Source of the DNA: Methylococcales bacterium
GTDB taxonomy: Bacteria; Pseudomonadota; Gammaproteobacteria; JABHGC01
Assembly: GCA_018672285.1 (NCBI GenBank)
Contig: JABHGC010000225.1
Location: forward strand, 71,153-108,484
Length of the DNA: 37,332 bases
Direction: 5' to 3'
This document shows, piece after piece, positions 24,286 through 32,661 of this stretch (position 1 is the first letter of the stretch; each line of letters opens with the position of its first letter). The notes beneath the pieces were generated by a model that searched no databases, had not been told where the DNA came from, and saw nothing but the letters and a program-made list of their open reading frames with translations. Both the position numbers and the translations under genes were made by a program.

Positions 24286-25134
24286 TTATACCGGCGTTGT
24301 TTCCAGCCCCCACTTTGACCATATCGGCACACATTTTTTAGGTAGATCAGCAATGTGGCCAAGTTTAGCCCACTGACCTTCTAACCCATGATAATCAGAC
24401 CCTCTAGATGCAAACATCTCTTGCTTAACGGCAAGGTCTGCAAAGATATGAATTTCATTCGAGCTATGGCTGCTAGAAACAACTTCTAAACCTACCCCGC
24501 CTGCATTTTTAAAATCACCAATAAGCTGGATCAATTTCGTTCTTGTGAGCTTGTACCGTGCAGGGTGAGCAATCACCGCATCTCCACCTGCCGCGGTAAT
24601 CCAGGATACGGCGTCAGCTAAAGGCGCCCAGTCACCTTCAACGGCACCTGGTTTTTTATTCACTAAATAACGTTTGAACACTTGTTTTACATTATTGGCA
24701 AAGCCTTGCTCAATAAGCACCTGTGCAAAGTGGGTTCGACTAATTAATTCCCCTTTCGCAAAAGTTTTAACATGTTCAAGCGGTTGTTTTACGCCGACTT
24801 TTTCTAGGCCTTCGGCAATTTTTACGGCACGATCACCACGTACTTTTAACAAACCACGCAGCCCTTCGAGTAATTCAGCATTATGAATATCAACATTCAA
24901 CCCTAATACGTGAATCGTACGGCCTAACCAAGTCACTGATATTTCAACACCGGGTATTACCGTGACTCCAGTGCCAATGGCCGCTTGCGTCGCCTTTGCG
25001 ACAGAGGCCATTGTGTCGTGATCGGTCACGGCTAGATGCGTCAACTGCATTTTCTCTGCCATGGCGACTAATGCCTCTGGTGTGAGTGCGCCATCAGAGG
25101 CAATTGTGTGCGAGTGGCAGTCTATTTTGATCAT
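24286..25134 (-). CDS. rnm: PHP-domain 5'-3' exonuclease RNase AM (YciV)
   Basis: 282 aa. A PHP metal-dependent hydrolase domain is read from DCHSHTIASDGALTPEALV, AVTDHDTMAS, VIPGVEIS, AVIAHPARYKLTR, GLEVVSSSHSS and ASRGSDYHG. These His/Asp/Glu residues build the tri-metal site. YciV/RNase AM removes 5' residues from rRNA precursors and short oligonucleotides in E. coli (also called TrpH). Its position upstream of yciO supports orthology. ATG at 25132-25134 is divergent from the next gene, with 75 bases between. Confidence 0.88.
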   Translation of the reverse strand: MIKIDCHSHTIASDGALTPEALVAMAEKMQLTHLAVTDHDTMASVAKATQAAIGTGVTVIPGVEISVTWLGRTIHVLGLNVDIHNAELLEGLRGLLKVRGDRAVKIAEGLEKVGVKQPLEHVKTFAKGELISRTHFAQVLIEQGFANNVKQVFKRYLVNKKPGAVEGDWAPLADAVSWITAAGGDAVIAHPARYKLTRTKLIQLIGDFKNAGGVGLEVVSSSHSSNEIHIFADLAVKQEMFASRGSDYHGLEGQWAKLGHIADLPKKCVPIWSKWGLETTPV

Positions 25135-25209
25135 AAATTTGAATTCGCGCCAATGTAGGTCTTAACTTAAAGAAAGACAAAAATAATACCACAAAAGAAT
25201 AATAATACG

Positions 25210-25935
25210 GTGACCCCATTGAAAAAGCAGCAACTAACCACTTCACTCAGTACGATTCAGCAGCATTTTATTGACCTTAATAGCTACCTAGCAGACAGCA
25301 GGCAGACCAAAAACGATGAGGTCGTCAAACACAACATACAACAGATCCTTGCCAATATTGAGTCTTTAAAACCCTACGAAGAGACACAGCAACACAACCC
25401 TCAATTCATCACCAGTGTTGGTGACCAATGCTTACAAACCATCATTAAAATTGCCAACGACGTCGGCAAAACAGATGGCGTACAAACCAAACGTGAAATC
25501 GAACACATAGCACTACCACTTGCGGTTTGGTTATGCCAACACGGGGCTGAGATACACACCTTAAAACCTGTGGTCAATGCCATTGCCCAAACGACAAATA
25601 AAGCACAAAAGACCATTACACTTGAGCGCTTATTCAACCAGGTGAGCACCATTTTACAACATGTTAACAGCACACTTTTATAGCTATCTGATAACGACAA
25701 CAAAAAAGCATGGCGTGTACTCTTGGTTAACCATGGTATCATTGCAACTCGCGCGCAAAACACCGCTTTCATGGAAACTGCTTACCAGAACCTGTCAGAC
25801 AATAGTCCTGAGGATGCCCCTAAATTCTTTGAACAAGGGATGGCTCAAATGCTTAAAATGACATACCCTGAACACGTTAAGTCGGTTGTCGAAAAATATT
25901 TTTTAAAGTGGCGCGAACCCTCCACACTACACTGA
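25210..25935 (+). pseudogene. Unrecognised gene interrupted by one in-frame amber codon
   Basis: From a GTG at 25210 the frame encodes 157 aa and reaches TAG at 25681-25683. The same frame then continues without another stop for 83 codons to TGA at 25935, nine bases before yciB. The downstream part reads like normal protein (KAWRVLLVNHGIIATRAQNT... to FLKWREPSTLH). One C-to-T change of a CAG (Gln) would explain the break, so this looks like a recent nonsense mutation of a gene of about 241 aa. A sequencing error, or readthrough, is also possible. The intact product would be a soluble helical protein of unknown family. The upstream 157-aa product may still be made. It would be the first gene of the yciB-yciI-isomerase unit. 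Confidence 0.65.
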
Positions 25936-25944
25936 AACCTTTTT

Positions 25945-26532
25945 ATGAATAAATTTCTGTTCGATTTTTTTCCAGCACTTCTATTTTTTGCTAGTAACAA
26001 ATTTTATCAAACCATTTTTGGTGAACCCGGGGCTGAAATAGACCGGGTGCTCTTCGCCACCAAGGTTTTTATCGTCGCCACCGTCGCGCAAGTTGCCGTT
26101 CACTGGTGGAAACACCATGAAGTCAAAAAAATACACATTATCACCTTGGTATTGGTACTTATTTTTGGTGGCATGACCATCTACATTCAAGACAAACTAT
26201 TTTTACAATGGAAAGTCAGCATCATTAACTGGGTTTTTGCACTCGCCTTTATCGGCAGCCAATTTATTGGTGAAAAAACCCTAATTGAACGTATGCTCGG
26301 CGCTAATATCGACATGCCAATGACGATATGGATCCGACTTAACTTAAGCTGGGCAGCCTTTTTTATCGCCGTTGGCTTCATCAATCTGTATGTTTTCATG
26401 AATTATGGCTGGGATACCTGGATGGATTTCAAATTATTTGGTTTAATGGGTCTGACAATTGGGTTTGCCTTTGTATCTATCTTATCCGTTTCAAAATACA
26501 TAGAAGAGAAACCCGAAGCGACTGATTCATAA
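25945..26532 (+). CDS. yciB: Intracellular septation protein A (YciB/IspZ)
   Basis: 195-aa inner-membrane protein with about five membrane helices. It starts MNKFLFDFFPALLFFASNKF, the typical YciB opening, followed by ATKVFIVATVAQVAVHWW, FGGMTIYIQDKLFLQWKVSIINW and LNLSWAAFFIAVGFINLYV. YciB takes part in envelope maintenance and division and interacts with elongation and division proteins in E. coli. It lies 9 bases after the amber-split gene and 17 bases before yciI, so an operon is likely. Confidence 0.93.
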   Translation: MNKFLFDFFPALLFFASNKFYQTIFGEPGAEIDRVLFATKVFIVATVAQVAVHWWKHHEVKKIHIITLVLVLIFGGMTIYIQDKLFLQWKVSIINWVFALAFIGSQFIGEKTLIERMLGANIDMPMTIWIRLNLSWAAFFIAVGFINLYVFMNYGWDTWMDFKLFGLMGLTIGFAFVSILSVSKYIEEKPEATDS

Positions 26533-26549
26533 CCTAAAAAGATAACACT

Positions 26550-26849
26550 ATGCTATTTGCCATCATGAGCCAAGACGTTGAAAACAGCTTAGAGCTGCGT
26601 AAAAAAACACGCCCAAAACATATCGCGAGACTTGAGCTATTAAAAGAGCAAGGTCGCCTTGTGATTGCAGGCCCACACCCTGCACAAGCGACAACAACCC
26701 CTGGCCCTGATGGTTTTACAGGTAGCTTAGTGATCGCCGAGTTTGACTCTCTAGACGCGGCACAAAAGTGGGCTGATTCAGACCCCTACATTGAAGCGGG
26801 TATTTATGCCAAGGTCGTTGTTAAGCCTTTTATACAGGCGCTCCCATAA
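26550..26849 (+). CDS. yciI: YciI family protein
   Basis: 99 aa, a ferredoxin-like fold of the YCII family. Conserved parts: MLFAIMSQDVENSLELRKK, RPKHIARLELLKEQGRLVIAGPHP with the family His residues, GSLVIAEFDSLDAAQKWADSDPY and a closing VVVKPF strand. The biochemical role is unknown for most members. The next gene begins 3 bases after the stop. Confidence 0.92.
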   Translation: MLFAIMSQDVENSLELRKKTRPKHIARLELLKEQGRLVIAGPHPAQATTTPGPDGFTGSLVIAEFDSLDAAQKWADSDPYIEAGIYAKVVVKPFIQALP

Positions 26850-26852
26850 GCC

Positions 26853-27659
26853 ATGAAAATATTGCGACAACTGATCACCCTACTCACTCTTTGCACCCTT
26901 TCAAGTTTTGCCAATAGCAACCCACAAACCCCCTTACAAAAGGTTGTTGCTACGGTTAATGGAGACGCCATTAGCCAGCCTTATTTTGATCGTTATGCAG
27001 CTGAGCGCTTAGCACAACATGCCAACAGCTTTGATGACTCACAACGAGACACCATCCTCAATGAACTCATCAACATTCAATTAGTCATTCAAGAAGCCAA
27101 TAATACCGGCTTTAGCAAACTACCAGACGTTCAAACTGAGTTACAGTTTTTACACAACAAACTGCTCACTAAAATGATGCTAAAGCAAGCACTTGGGGAC
27201 CTTGATGTCAGTGAAGCTAAGTTAAAACAGGTGTATCAACAAAAGAAAAAAGCCACTTACTACAAATATAAAGCACGACACATCCTTCTCAACACTGAAA
27301 AAGATGCCATTTCTGTCATTCAAAAATTAAAAGCAGGCCAAAATTTTTCCACTTTAGCAGGTAAATATTCTCTTGGTACATCGGGTAAACAAGGTGGGAA
27401 TTTAGGCTGGTTTACACCAGAAAGTATGGATGCCACCTTCACCAATGCGGTAATCCAAATGAGGAAAGGCAGCTTCACAACCACGCCCGTCCACACTCAG
27501 ATTGGCTGGCACGTCATTTTACTAGAAGATATTCAAAAGGCCAAAATGGCGCCATTTAATTCTATGCGCGCATCTATCGAGAAAGGACTGCGAGAGCAAG
27601 CCTTAAAGCAATACTTAACTCGCCTAAAACAACGCGCAAAAATACAGATTACACGCTAG
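26853..27659 (+). CDS. Periplasmic parvulin-type peptidyl-prolyl isomerase
   Basis: 268 aa with a signal peptide (MKILRQLITLLTL..., cut near FAN-S). The N-terminal SurA-like helical chaperone domain starts VVATVNGDAISQPYFDRY (about 30-130). A single PpiC rotamase domain follows (about 138-230): YKARHILL, QNFSTLAGKYSLG, GGNLGWFTPESM and GWHVILLED. It folds proline-containing envelope proteins. With only one parvulin domain it is PpiC/PrsA-like rather than SurA. The stop codon shares a CTAG with that of the converging gene (27656-27659). Confidence 0.88.
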   Translation: MKILRQLITLLTLCTLSSFANSNPQTPLQKVVATVNGDAISQPYFDRYAAERLAQHANSFDDSQRDTILNELINIQLVIQEANNTGFSKLPDVQTELQFLHNKLLTKMMLKQALGDLDVSEAKLKQVYQQKKKATYYKYKARHILLNTEKDAISVIQKLKAGQNFSTLAGKYSLGTSGKQGGNLGWFTPESMDATFTNAVIQMRKGSFTTTPVHTQIGWHVILLEDIQKAKMAPFNSMRASIEKGLREQALKQYLTRLKQRAKIQITR

Positions 27660-27946
27660 TCTTCATCATTGGGTTTTGGTGTTCGGCTGATAGAGCTAAT
27701 CGGTACCACTTTATCGGTCGTCACCTCATCGGTGAAACGCGGCCGGCTTTCATCCAAACCAAGCTCTTTTGCTATTTCATTCTCTCTTGACGAAATCAAA
27801 GAAAAAGCATCCCGTATATCTTGAATCGTATTTTCGGTTAATGGATGTTGCATGCCACGATGACTAGGGGTGGTATCTTTGATGATGTTAGAGAGTACTT
27901 TACGCATAACAACCATAATGCGCTGCTCTTTACGAAGTGAATCCAT
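27656..27946 (-). CDS. Conserved small hypothetical protein, 96 aa
   Basis: A soluble, charged protein starting MDSLRKEQRIMVVMRKVLSN, with DTTPSHRGMQHPLTENTIQDIRDAFSLIS and a mostly helical core, then an acidic tail (ends KPNDED). I believe similar small proteins occur in many gammaproteobacteria, some annotated (probably wrongly) as condensation-protein fragments; the function is unknown. It is convergent with the parvulin gene, the two stops overlapping in CTAG. The start is divided from ftsB by 81 bases with no visible terminator. Confidence 0.65.
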   Translation of the reverse strand: MDSLRKEQRIMVVMRKVLSNIIKDTTPSHRGMQHPLTENTIQDIRDAFSLISSRENEIAKELGLDESRPRFTDEVTTDKVVPISSISRTPKPNDED

Positions 27947-28027
27947 TAGAACAAACCTTAAGTATGAAATTTAGCCCACTACAATACGTGAGTCACGATT
28001 GGCATTCAATCAGACTTTTATTATGGA

Positions 28028-28303
28028 TTAGCGGTGCTTAACCACCTGGAAGAACACTTCACCCTGTTGAATCATGCCAAATTGACCTCTAGCACGCTCT
28101 TCAATCACGGCAACACCATGCTTTAAATCAACCACTTCGGCCTTCAACCGGCTGTTACGCTTTATTAAAGTATCATTGATATCAGCTTGTTCCTGTATTT
28201 GGTTTTTCACTTCTGCAACCACAAAGTGTGTGCTGCCACCAAACCAAATTCGGTATTGCAACGCAGTAAAGATAATGGACAAGATGACTATGAGGATTTT
28301 CAT
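28028..28303 (-). CDS. ftsB: Cell division protein FtsB
   Basis: 91 aa from the ATG at 28301-28303. A short cytoplasmic tip and one membrane helix (ILIVILSIIFTALQYRIWFGG) are followed by a periplasmic coiled coil (about 30-70, VKNQIQEQADINDTLIKRN) and the conserved ERARGQFGMIQQGEVFFQV end. FtsB forms the FtsQLB complex that activates septal peptidoglycan synthesis. The frame continues upstream to 28429, but those residues do not fit the family. No eno gene, the usual neighbour, is visible here. Bases 28304-28560 hold no gene I can support. Confidence 0.92.
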   Translation of the reverse strand: MKILIVILSIIFTALQYRIWFGGSTHFVVAEVKNQIQEQADINDTLIKRNSRLKAEVVDLKHGVAVIEERARGQFGMIQQGEVFFQVVKHR

Positions 28304-28560
28304 TTTTGTAACAGAGCACTTATTTTTATAGTTATAAATAAAGTATAGCAAAAATAGCAATGCCTTTTCGAGTGAAAAAGCATCATTTACGATCACATGA
28401 GCATGAAACCTTAGCCCACCCCCAACCATTTACTACATTTAGAAATGCTCAGCTCCAAGTAAACGCGTGCTAATGTGGTGCATATATAGACAAGATCAAG
28501 GGGGAAAATACCCCTATCATAAGATAAAGCCCCACCCTAACCCTAGCGCTCACAAAGAGA

Positions 28561-29955
28561 TTACTCAGGCACTTTTAACGCAACAAATGAAGGCCCTCTT
28601 TTTCTGTGAACCAAAACAGCCACAGAGCGCCCCGCTTTAAGTGACTTCACCAACACCTTAAAGTGGGCAACATCTTTTAAGTTTTTACCATCCACCATCA
28701 AAATCACATCACCTTTAGTGATTCCAGCGAGCTTTGCAGCACCTTCTTGTACATCGTTAATGATGACACCACTAGAGACAGATAAATCTGATTTTTGTTT
28801 TTTGGTTAAATCTGACACAACCAAACCTAATCGACCATGCTGTAACACCTTAGTTGAATCCGTACGTGAAAGCTTAATATTGTCATCACTGGGTAATTCA
28901 TCAATACGCACAGATAACGTAACCGGTTTTCCTCGGCGTATAATCTCAACTTTCACCACCGAAAACACCTTCGTCACACCAACAATTGGCGGTAACATCG
29001 CTGAACGTTCAACTGGTTTTTGGTTAAATTCAACAATAATATCGCCCACTTCAAAGCCTGCCTTTTCTGCAGGGCCACCAGCAAGCACTCGGCTAACTAA
29101 GGCACCATGAGCACGGCTCATTGAAAAGCTTTCAGCTAATTCACGAGTCACATCTTGAATAACAACACCAAGCCAACCACGGCTGACACGGCCTTTATCT
29201 TTTAACTGATGTACCGCATCCATTGCCATATCAATGGGAATTGAGAAAGACAGCCCCATAAAGCCACCTGTACGGCTATATATTTGTGAGTTAACACCTA
29301 CCACTTCACCTTTTAAATTAAACAATGGCCCACCGGAATTACCAGGATTTATAGCAACATCTGTTTGTATAAATGGAACGTAATTTTCTTTCGGTAAACT
29401 TCTGCCTTTTGCACTCACAATACCGGCCGTTACAGAGTAATCAAAACCAAACGGTGAGCCAATCGCTAGCACCCACTCACCCACTTCCAACTCACTCGGC
29501 TTACCAATTTTGGCAAAAGGGTATTTCTCTCCAGGTATTTTTAATAAGGCCACATCACTTTTTTTATCAAAGCCAATCACAGTCGCAATTTTTTCCGTTC
29601 GATCAGTCAGACGAACAATGATCTCAACGGCATCTTTGATCACATGGAAATTGGTCAGAATATATCCGTCTGCTGAAATCAAAAAACCAGAACCTAAAGA
29701 CTGAGCACTGTAATCATGGTCTGGCACATCTTCAAATTTCTTAAAAAAATCTTTAAATTCTTCGGGCATTCCAGGAATGTTAAACCGCTTACCATTTCCC
29801 TCTATTTTATGTTTTTGCTTGGTACTGATGTTAACAACAATACCGTTTTGTTCTTTTACCAGCTGAGTAAATTCAGGTAGAGCTGCATAAACAGGCTGCA
29901 CAATTAAACAACATAGAAACAAGGTCCATTGTTTGATCATTTTAAACTTCATCAA
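28561..29955 (-). CDS. mucD: Periplasmic Do-type serine protease (DegP/MucD)
   Basis: 464 aa with a signal peptide (cut near VYA-AL). A trypsin-like protease domain has the catalytic triad His104 (NFHVIKD), Asp134 (SDVALLKI) and Ser207 (PGNSGGPLF). Two PDZ domains follow, PDZ1 from about 255 (SRGWLGVVIQDV) and PDZ2 from about 370 (GRLGLVVSDL, ...GDVILMVDGKNL). It degrades or refolds damaged envelope proteins and, in Pseudomonas, restrains the AlgU response. As fifth gene after rpoE-rseA-rseB-rseC, 8 bases after rseC, it matches the algU-mucABCD order. Confidence 0.93.
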   Translation of the reverse strand: MMKFKMIKQWTLFLCCLIVQPVYAALPEFTQLVKEQNGIVVNISTKQKHKIEGNGKRFNIPGMPEEFKDFFKKFEDVPDHDYSAQSLGSGFLISADGYILTNFHVIKDAVEIIVRLTDRTEKIATVIGFDKKSDVALLKIPGEKYPFAKIGKPSELEVGEWVLAIGSPFGFDYSVTAGIVSAKGRSLPKENYVPFIQTDVAINPGNSGGPLFNLKGEVVGVNSQIYSRTGGFMGLSFSIPIDMAMDAVHQLKDKGRVSRGWLGVVIQDVTRELAESFSMSRAHGALVSRVLAGGPAEKAGFEVGDIIVEFNQKPVERSAMLPPIVGVTKVFSVVKVEIIRRGKPVTLSVRIDELPSDDNIKLSRTDSTKVLQHGRLGLVVSDLTKKQKSDLSVSSGVIINDVQEGAAKLAGITKGDVILMVDGKNLKDVAHFKVLVKSLKAGRSVAVLVHRKRGPSFVALKVPE

Positions 29956-29963
29956 AACTCCTT

Positions 29964-30371
29964 TTATTTAATCGATAAAATAACGGGTAACTGCCCAGGA
30001 TTGAGTTTTTTCAACCCAACAAAACCAACCACTAATCCAGCGATGCCAAACAGCGGTTCGTAAGCAGAAGGAAAAGACAGTAGGTGACCTAGTATCAAAA
30101 AAGCAAACAAACAGAAGATAGGAACAAGATAGGCCAACACAGACACTTTCAAGATATCGGACTCGTCAAGACCCAGGAGGACGTGATCTCCCTTCTTTGC
30201 ATCCACCGAATTATTTAGCAATAATTCAACACTGCGATGATGACTTAACTTAGAAACAGAGTGAACACCACAAGACTTACTTTGACAACCAGAACAGCCT
30301 GATTGCTTAACCACTTTAACCAATACTTTGTCAGATCTAACTTCTACGACCTCAGCTGTTTCTGTCATCAT
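29964..30371 (-). CDS. rseC: RseC/MucC family inner-membrane protein
   Basis: 135 aa. The N-terminal cytoplasmic part has a Cys cluster (QSGCSGCQSKSCG, about 19-31) of the SoxR-reducing RseC type; two membrane helices follow (VLAYLVPIFCLFAFLILG and AGLVVGFVGL). RseC modulates sigma-E control and the related RsxABCDGE-linked reduction of SoxR. The start overlaps the rseB stop as TAATG at 30371, and a second ATG lies one codon later. Confidence 0.9.
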   Translation of the reverse strand: MMTETAEVVEVRSDKVLVKVVKQSGCSGCQSKSCGVHSVSKLSHHRSVELLLNNSVDAKKGDHVLLGLDESDILKVSVLAYLVPIFCLFAFLILGHLLSFPSAYEPLFGIAGLVVGFVGLKKLNPGQLPVILSIK

Positions 30372-31315
30372 TATTGAAGCTTTAGAGCACTAGCCAGCAA
30401 ACGGGTTGTAATCTGAGGAACCTCGCCAACTGCGGTAATATAATAACCCTCTTTATTCACGCCAAAAGCCGTCATTGCACCCATTTTAGATCCCCCTGAC
30501 AACGGCGCTTTACCTTGCTTCTTTTCAATATAAACAGAAATGGTTGAAAGCCCATCCGAGAAGACCAATCGCTCAACTTTTTCGGCTACGTTAGGCATTT
30601 GCTCCATAATGACTCGCTTTAACGTAAAGCCTGCAGGTAATTGAGAAAATGTCCAATGCGTTGTCGCAGAGGACATCTCATTATTATCATCATTAATCAC
30701 CCATGAATAACTTTTACCCATAATACGGGGCAACGTTTTTTGCAAACCTGCCTTAGGTTGTAACGTAAAATCGGTATACATGACTTGCTCAATAGGCTGC
30801 CCTACACTATCTGTTCTAATGGAACGCAGTGGTAAAGCGGTTTCCTTATCAAGCCATAATTTAAAACCATAACGATATCTGTCTCGAGGTTTAATTTGAA
30901 CTATTTGCGTGATTCGCTGAGCAATACGCGCCTCACCTAGCATTTTAAATTCGTACACAGGCGTCAAGGCCACTAAATCGGCAGGTAGTTTTGCTGGAAA
31001 TGTTTTCTTCACACCATGGTCAACCATGACTTTCTGACTGTCAGGCCAAATACAGGTCACATTATTGCCTTTACGAACAACTTCACGTGCCTCACCATTT
31101 AGTGACAATAACCGCTCATGTTCTTGGTCGCCGTCATACCGATGCACAATCGACATCGCCTCAAGCTGCTTACCATGCATATAAATAAACGTACCGTCGT
31201 AGTTAAGCATTTGAGAAGATGACACCATCCTCTCCAACCACTGAATAGCTTCAGGGTTTGCTTGCGCTAATGAACTAGCAGCTAACAACAATGCAAAACA
31301 GAGACCTCGAATCAT
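30371..31315 (-). CDS. rseB: Sigma-E regulatory protein RseB/MucB
   Basis: 314 aa with a signal peptide (MIRGLCFALLLAASS..., cut near AQA-NP). The N-terminal LolA-like domain starts AIQWLERMVSSSQMLNYDGTF with a following HRYDGDQEHERLLSLNGEAREV; the C-terminal domain closes with AVGEVPQITTRLLASAL. RseB sits in the periplasm, binds RseA and shields it from cleavage, and senses lipopolysaccharide or misplaced lipoproteins. Its ATG overlaps the rseA stop at 31315. Confidence 0.93.
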   Translation of the reverse strand: MIRGLCFALLLAASSLAQANPEAIQWLERMVSSSQMLNYDGTFIYMHGKQLEAMSIVHRYDGDQEHERLLSLNGEAREVVRKGNNVTCIWPDSQKVMVDHGVKKTFPAKLPADLVALTPVYEFKMLGEARIAQRITQIVQIKPRDRYRYGFKLWLDKETALPLRSIRTDSVGQPIEQVMYTDFTLQPKAGLQKTLPRIMGKSYSWVINDDNNEMSSATTHWTFSQLPAGFTLKRVIMEQMPNVAEKVERLVFSDGLSTISVYIEKKQGKAPLSGGSKMGAMTAFGVNKEGYYITAVGEVPQITTRLLASALKLQ

Positions 31316-31863
31316 TATTTTTGACCTGCTTTTGGTGCGGCGTCATAGCCAACTAAGCGTACATTAGAGGCACCTTGTAGCGCAGGGACAACCGTTTGGT
31401 TATGCTTAACCAAATAAGCATTGAGCTTATTTGCAACAGTCGCATCATTAGTCTGCCAATGTGTACCAGATGCTTCAGTGTGAGCGATTGTCTGTAATGA
31501 TACGTCTTCTTCAGGCAACGTATTGACAACCATAATAGACACAACCGCAACTGACGCTGCAATTGCAACCCCCGCTACTTTTTCAAAAATACTCAACGAT
31601 TTCTTACTCGCAGAAGATGCCGCAGGATCCACATACTCAACCGTGTCATCCTCAGACAATGCAATCGCATCACTAATGCTGGAGACTAAGTCAACCTTAA
31701 CCAAAGGCTCTCGGCCAACCGCTTGACTGATTGCCTGGTAACGAGAGAGCGTGCTGGCGTACTCTGGGTCATTTTTCAACCGCTTAAGCACTAACTGAGT
31801 TTCCTCAGCATTCAGCTCACCATCTACTAATGCAGACAATTGTTCATTTAACTTATCCATCAT
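31315..31863 (-). CDS. rseA: Anti-sigma-E factor RseA/MucA
   Basis: 182 aa. A cytoplasmic anti-sigma domain (MMDKLNEQLSALVDGELNAEE..., about 1-75) holds RpoE, one membrane helix (GVAIAASVAVVSIMVVNTL, about 98-116) crosses the inner membrane, and the periplasmic tail is where RseB binds. Regulated cleavage by DegS/AlgW and RseP releases RpoE. It begins 12 bases after rpoE. Confidence 0.92.
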   Translation of the reverse strand: MMDKLNEQLSALVDGELNAEETQLVLKRLKNDPEYASTLSRYQAISQAVGREPLVKVDLVSSISDAIALSEDDTVEYVDPAASSASKKSLSIFEKVAGVAIAASVAVVSIMVVNTLPEEDVSLQTIAHTEASGTHWQTNDATVANKLNAYLVKHNQTVVPALQGASNVRLVGYDAAPKAGQK

Positions 31864-31875
31864 TCCACCCTAACC

Positions 31876-32454
31876 TTAACCATCCTCTAATAGAGGTTTG
31901 ATTTTTTTATCAATTGCATCTCTAGCACGAAAAATTCTTGATCTCACCGTTCCAATCGGACACTCCATTGCCACAGCGATTTCGTCATAAGAGAGACCAT
32001 CAAGTTCTCGTAACAATAAAGCAGCTCTAAGCTCTTCTGGTAAACTTTGAATCGTTTCTTGAAGCAGTGTCGCCATTTCAGACTCTGCATACTGCCGATC
32101 GGGTGTTGCAATATCATGCAGCACTTCACCACCAGCTAAGTACTCAGCATCCGCAATGTCAGCACCCGAGGTTGGCCTACGCCCAGCTGAAACCAAGTGG
32201 TTTTTAGCCGTATTAATGGCAATGCGGTACAACCAAGTATAAAAAGCGCTATCCCCTCGAAACCGAGGTAATGCGCGATATGCTTTAATAAATGCTTCTT
32301 GCGCGACATCCAATGCATCATGTTGGTTTTTAACGTAGCGACCCACTAAGCTCACGACTTTGTTTTGGTATTTTAAAACCAAAACATCAAATGCCTTGTT
32401 ATCACCTGCCTGCACTTGCTTAACAAGCTCAGCGTCAACTGTCTGCTGGCTCAT
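31876..32454 (-). CDS. rpoE: RNA polymerase sigma-E factor RpoE/AlgU
   Basis: 192-aa extracytoplasmic-function sigma factor. Region 2 is at about 15-95 (FDVLVLKYQNKVVSLVGRYV, DALDVAQEAFIKAYRALPRF, FYTWLYRIAINTAKNHL) and region 4 at about 130-185 (LPEELRAALLLRELDGLSYDEIA, GTVRSRIFRARDAID). It directs transcription of envelope stress genes at GAACTT-type promoters. It heads rpoE-rseA-rseB-rseC-mucD and is divergent from nadB, the same arrangement as in E. coli and Pseudomonas. A matching promoter lies 37-63 bases upstream, so it is probably autoregulated. Confidence 0.96.
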   Translation of the reverse strand: MSQQTVDAELVKQVQAGDNKAFDVLVLKYQNKVVSLVGRYVKNQHDALDVAQEAFIKAYRALPRFRGDSAFYTWLYRIAINTAKNHLVSAGRRPTSGADIADAEYLAGGEVLHDIATPDRQYAESEMATLLQETIQSLPEELRAALLLRELDGLSYDEIAVAMECPIGTVRSRIFRARDAIDKKIKPLLEDG

Positions 32455-32490
32455 CTATTACTCCACCATTCAAAATTTGCCTTCACAAGA

Positions 32491-32517
32491 TACGACAATA
32501 CGACTTCCTTAAAGTTC
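32491..32517 (-). promoter_or_regulatory. Candidate autoregulatory sigma-E promoter of rpoE
   Basis: On the minus strand GAACTT (32512-32517) is followed after 16 bases by TCGTA (32491-32495), close to the sigma-E/AlgU consensus. The predicted start near 32484 gives a leader of about 30 bases. Confidence 0.6.
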
Positions 32518-32606
32518 TTAATTAATTATAGTGCATCTACTACGACACAAATTAAACTGTTCGCAATATTAAAATGCCGGTATAGTAACCGACTGAGTTA
32601 TTTTGA

Positions 32607-32631
32607 TTTTAAGGGGCATTATCCCTTAAAA
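32607..32631. promoter_or_regulatory. Perfect 9-bp dyad in the nadB 5' leader
   Basis: TTTTAAGGG (32607-32615) and CCCTTAAAA (32623-32631) are exact inverted repeats around a 7-base spacer, centred 43 bases upstream of the nadB ATG. No T-run beyond the A/T arms suggests termination. It could be an operator for a NAD-pathway repressor or a leader hairpin. Confidence 0.5.
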
Positions 32632-32661
32632 GACCGTGTAGAAACAAGGCCAAACAATGCC

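Noticed and set aside
25681..25683. TAG as a recoded amino-acid codon (pyrrolysine or suppressor)
   Set aside because: Only one gene is affected, and no suppressor tRNA, pyl genes or stem-loop are seen here; nonsense mutation is simpler.
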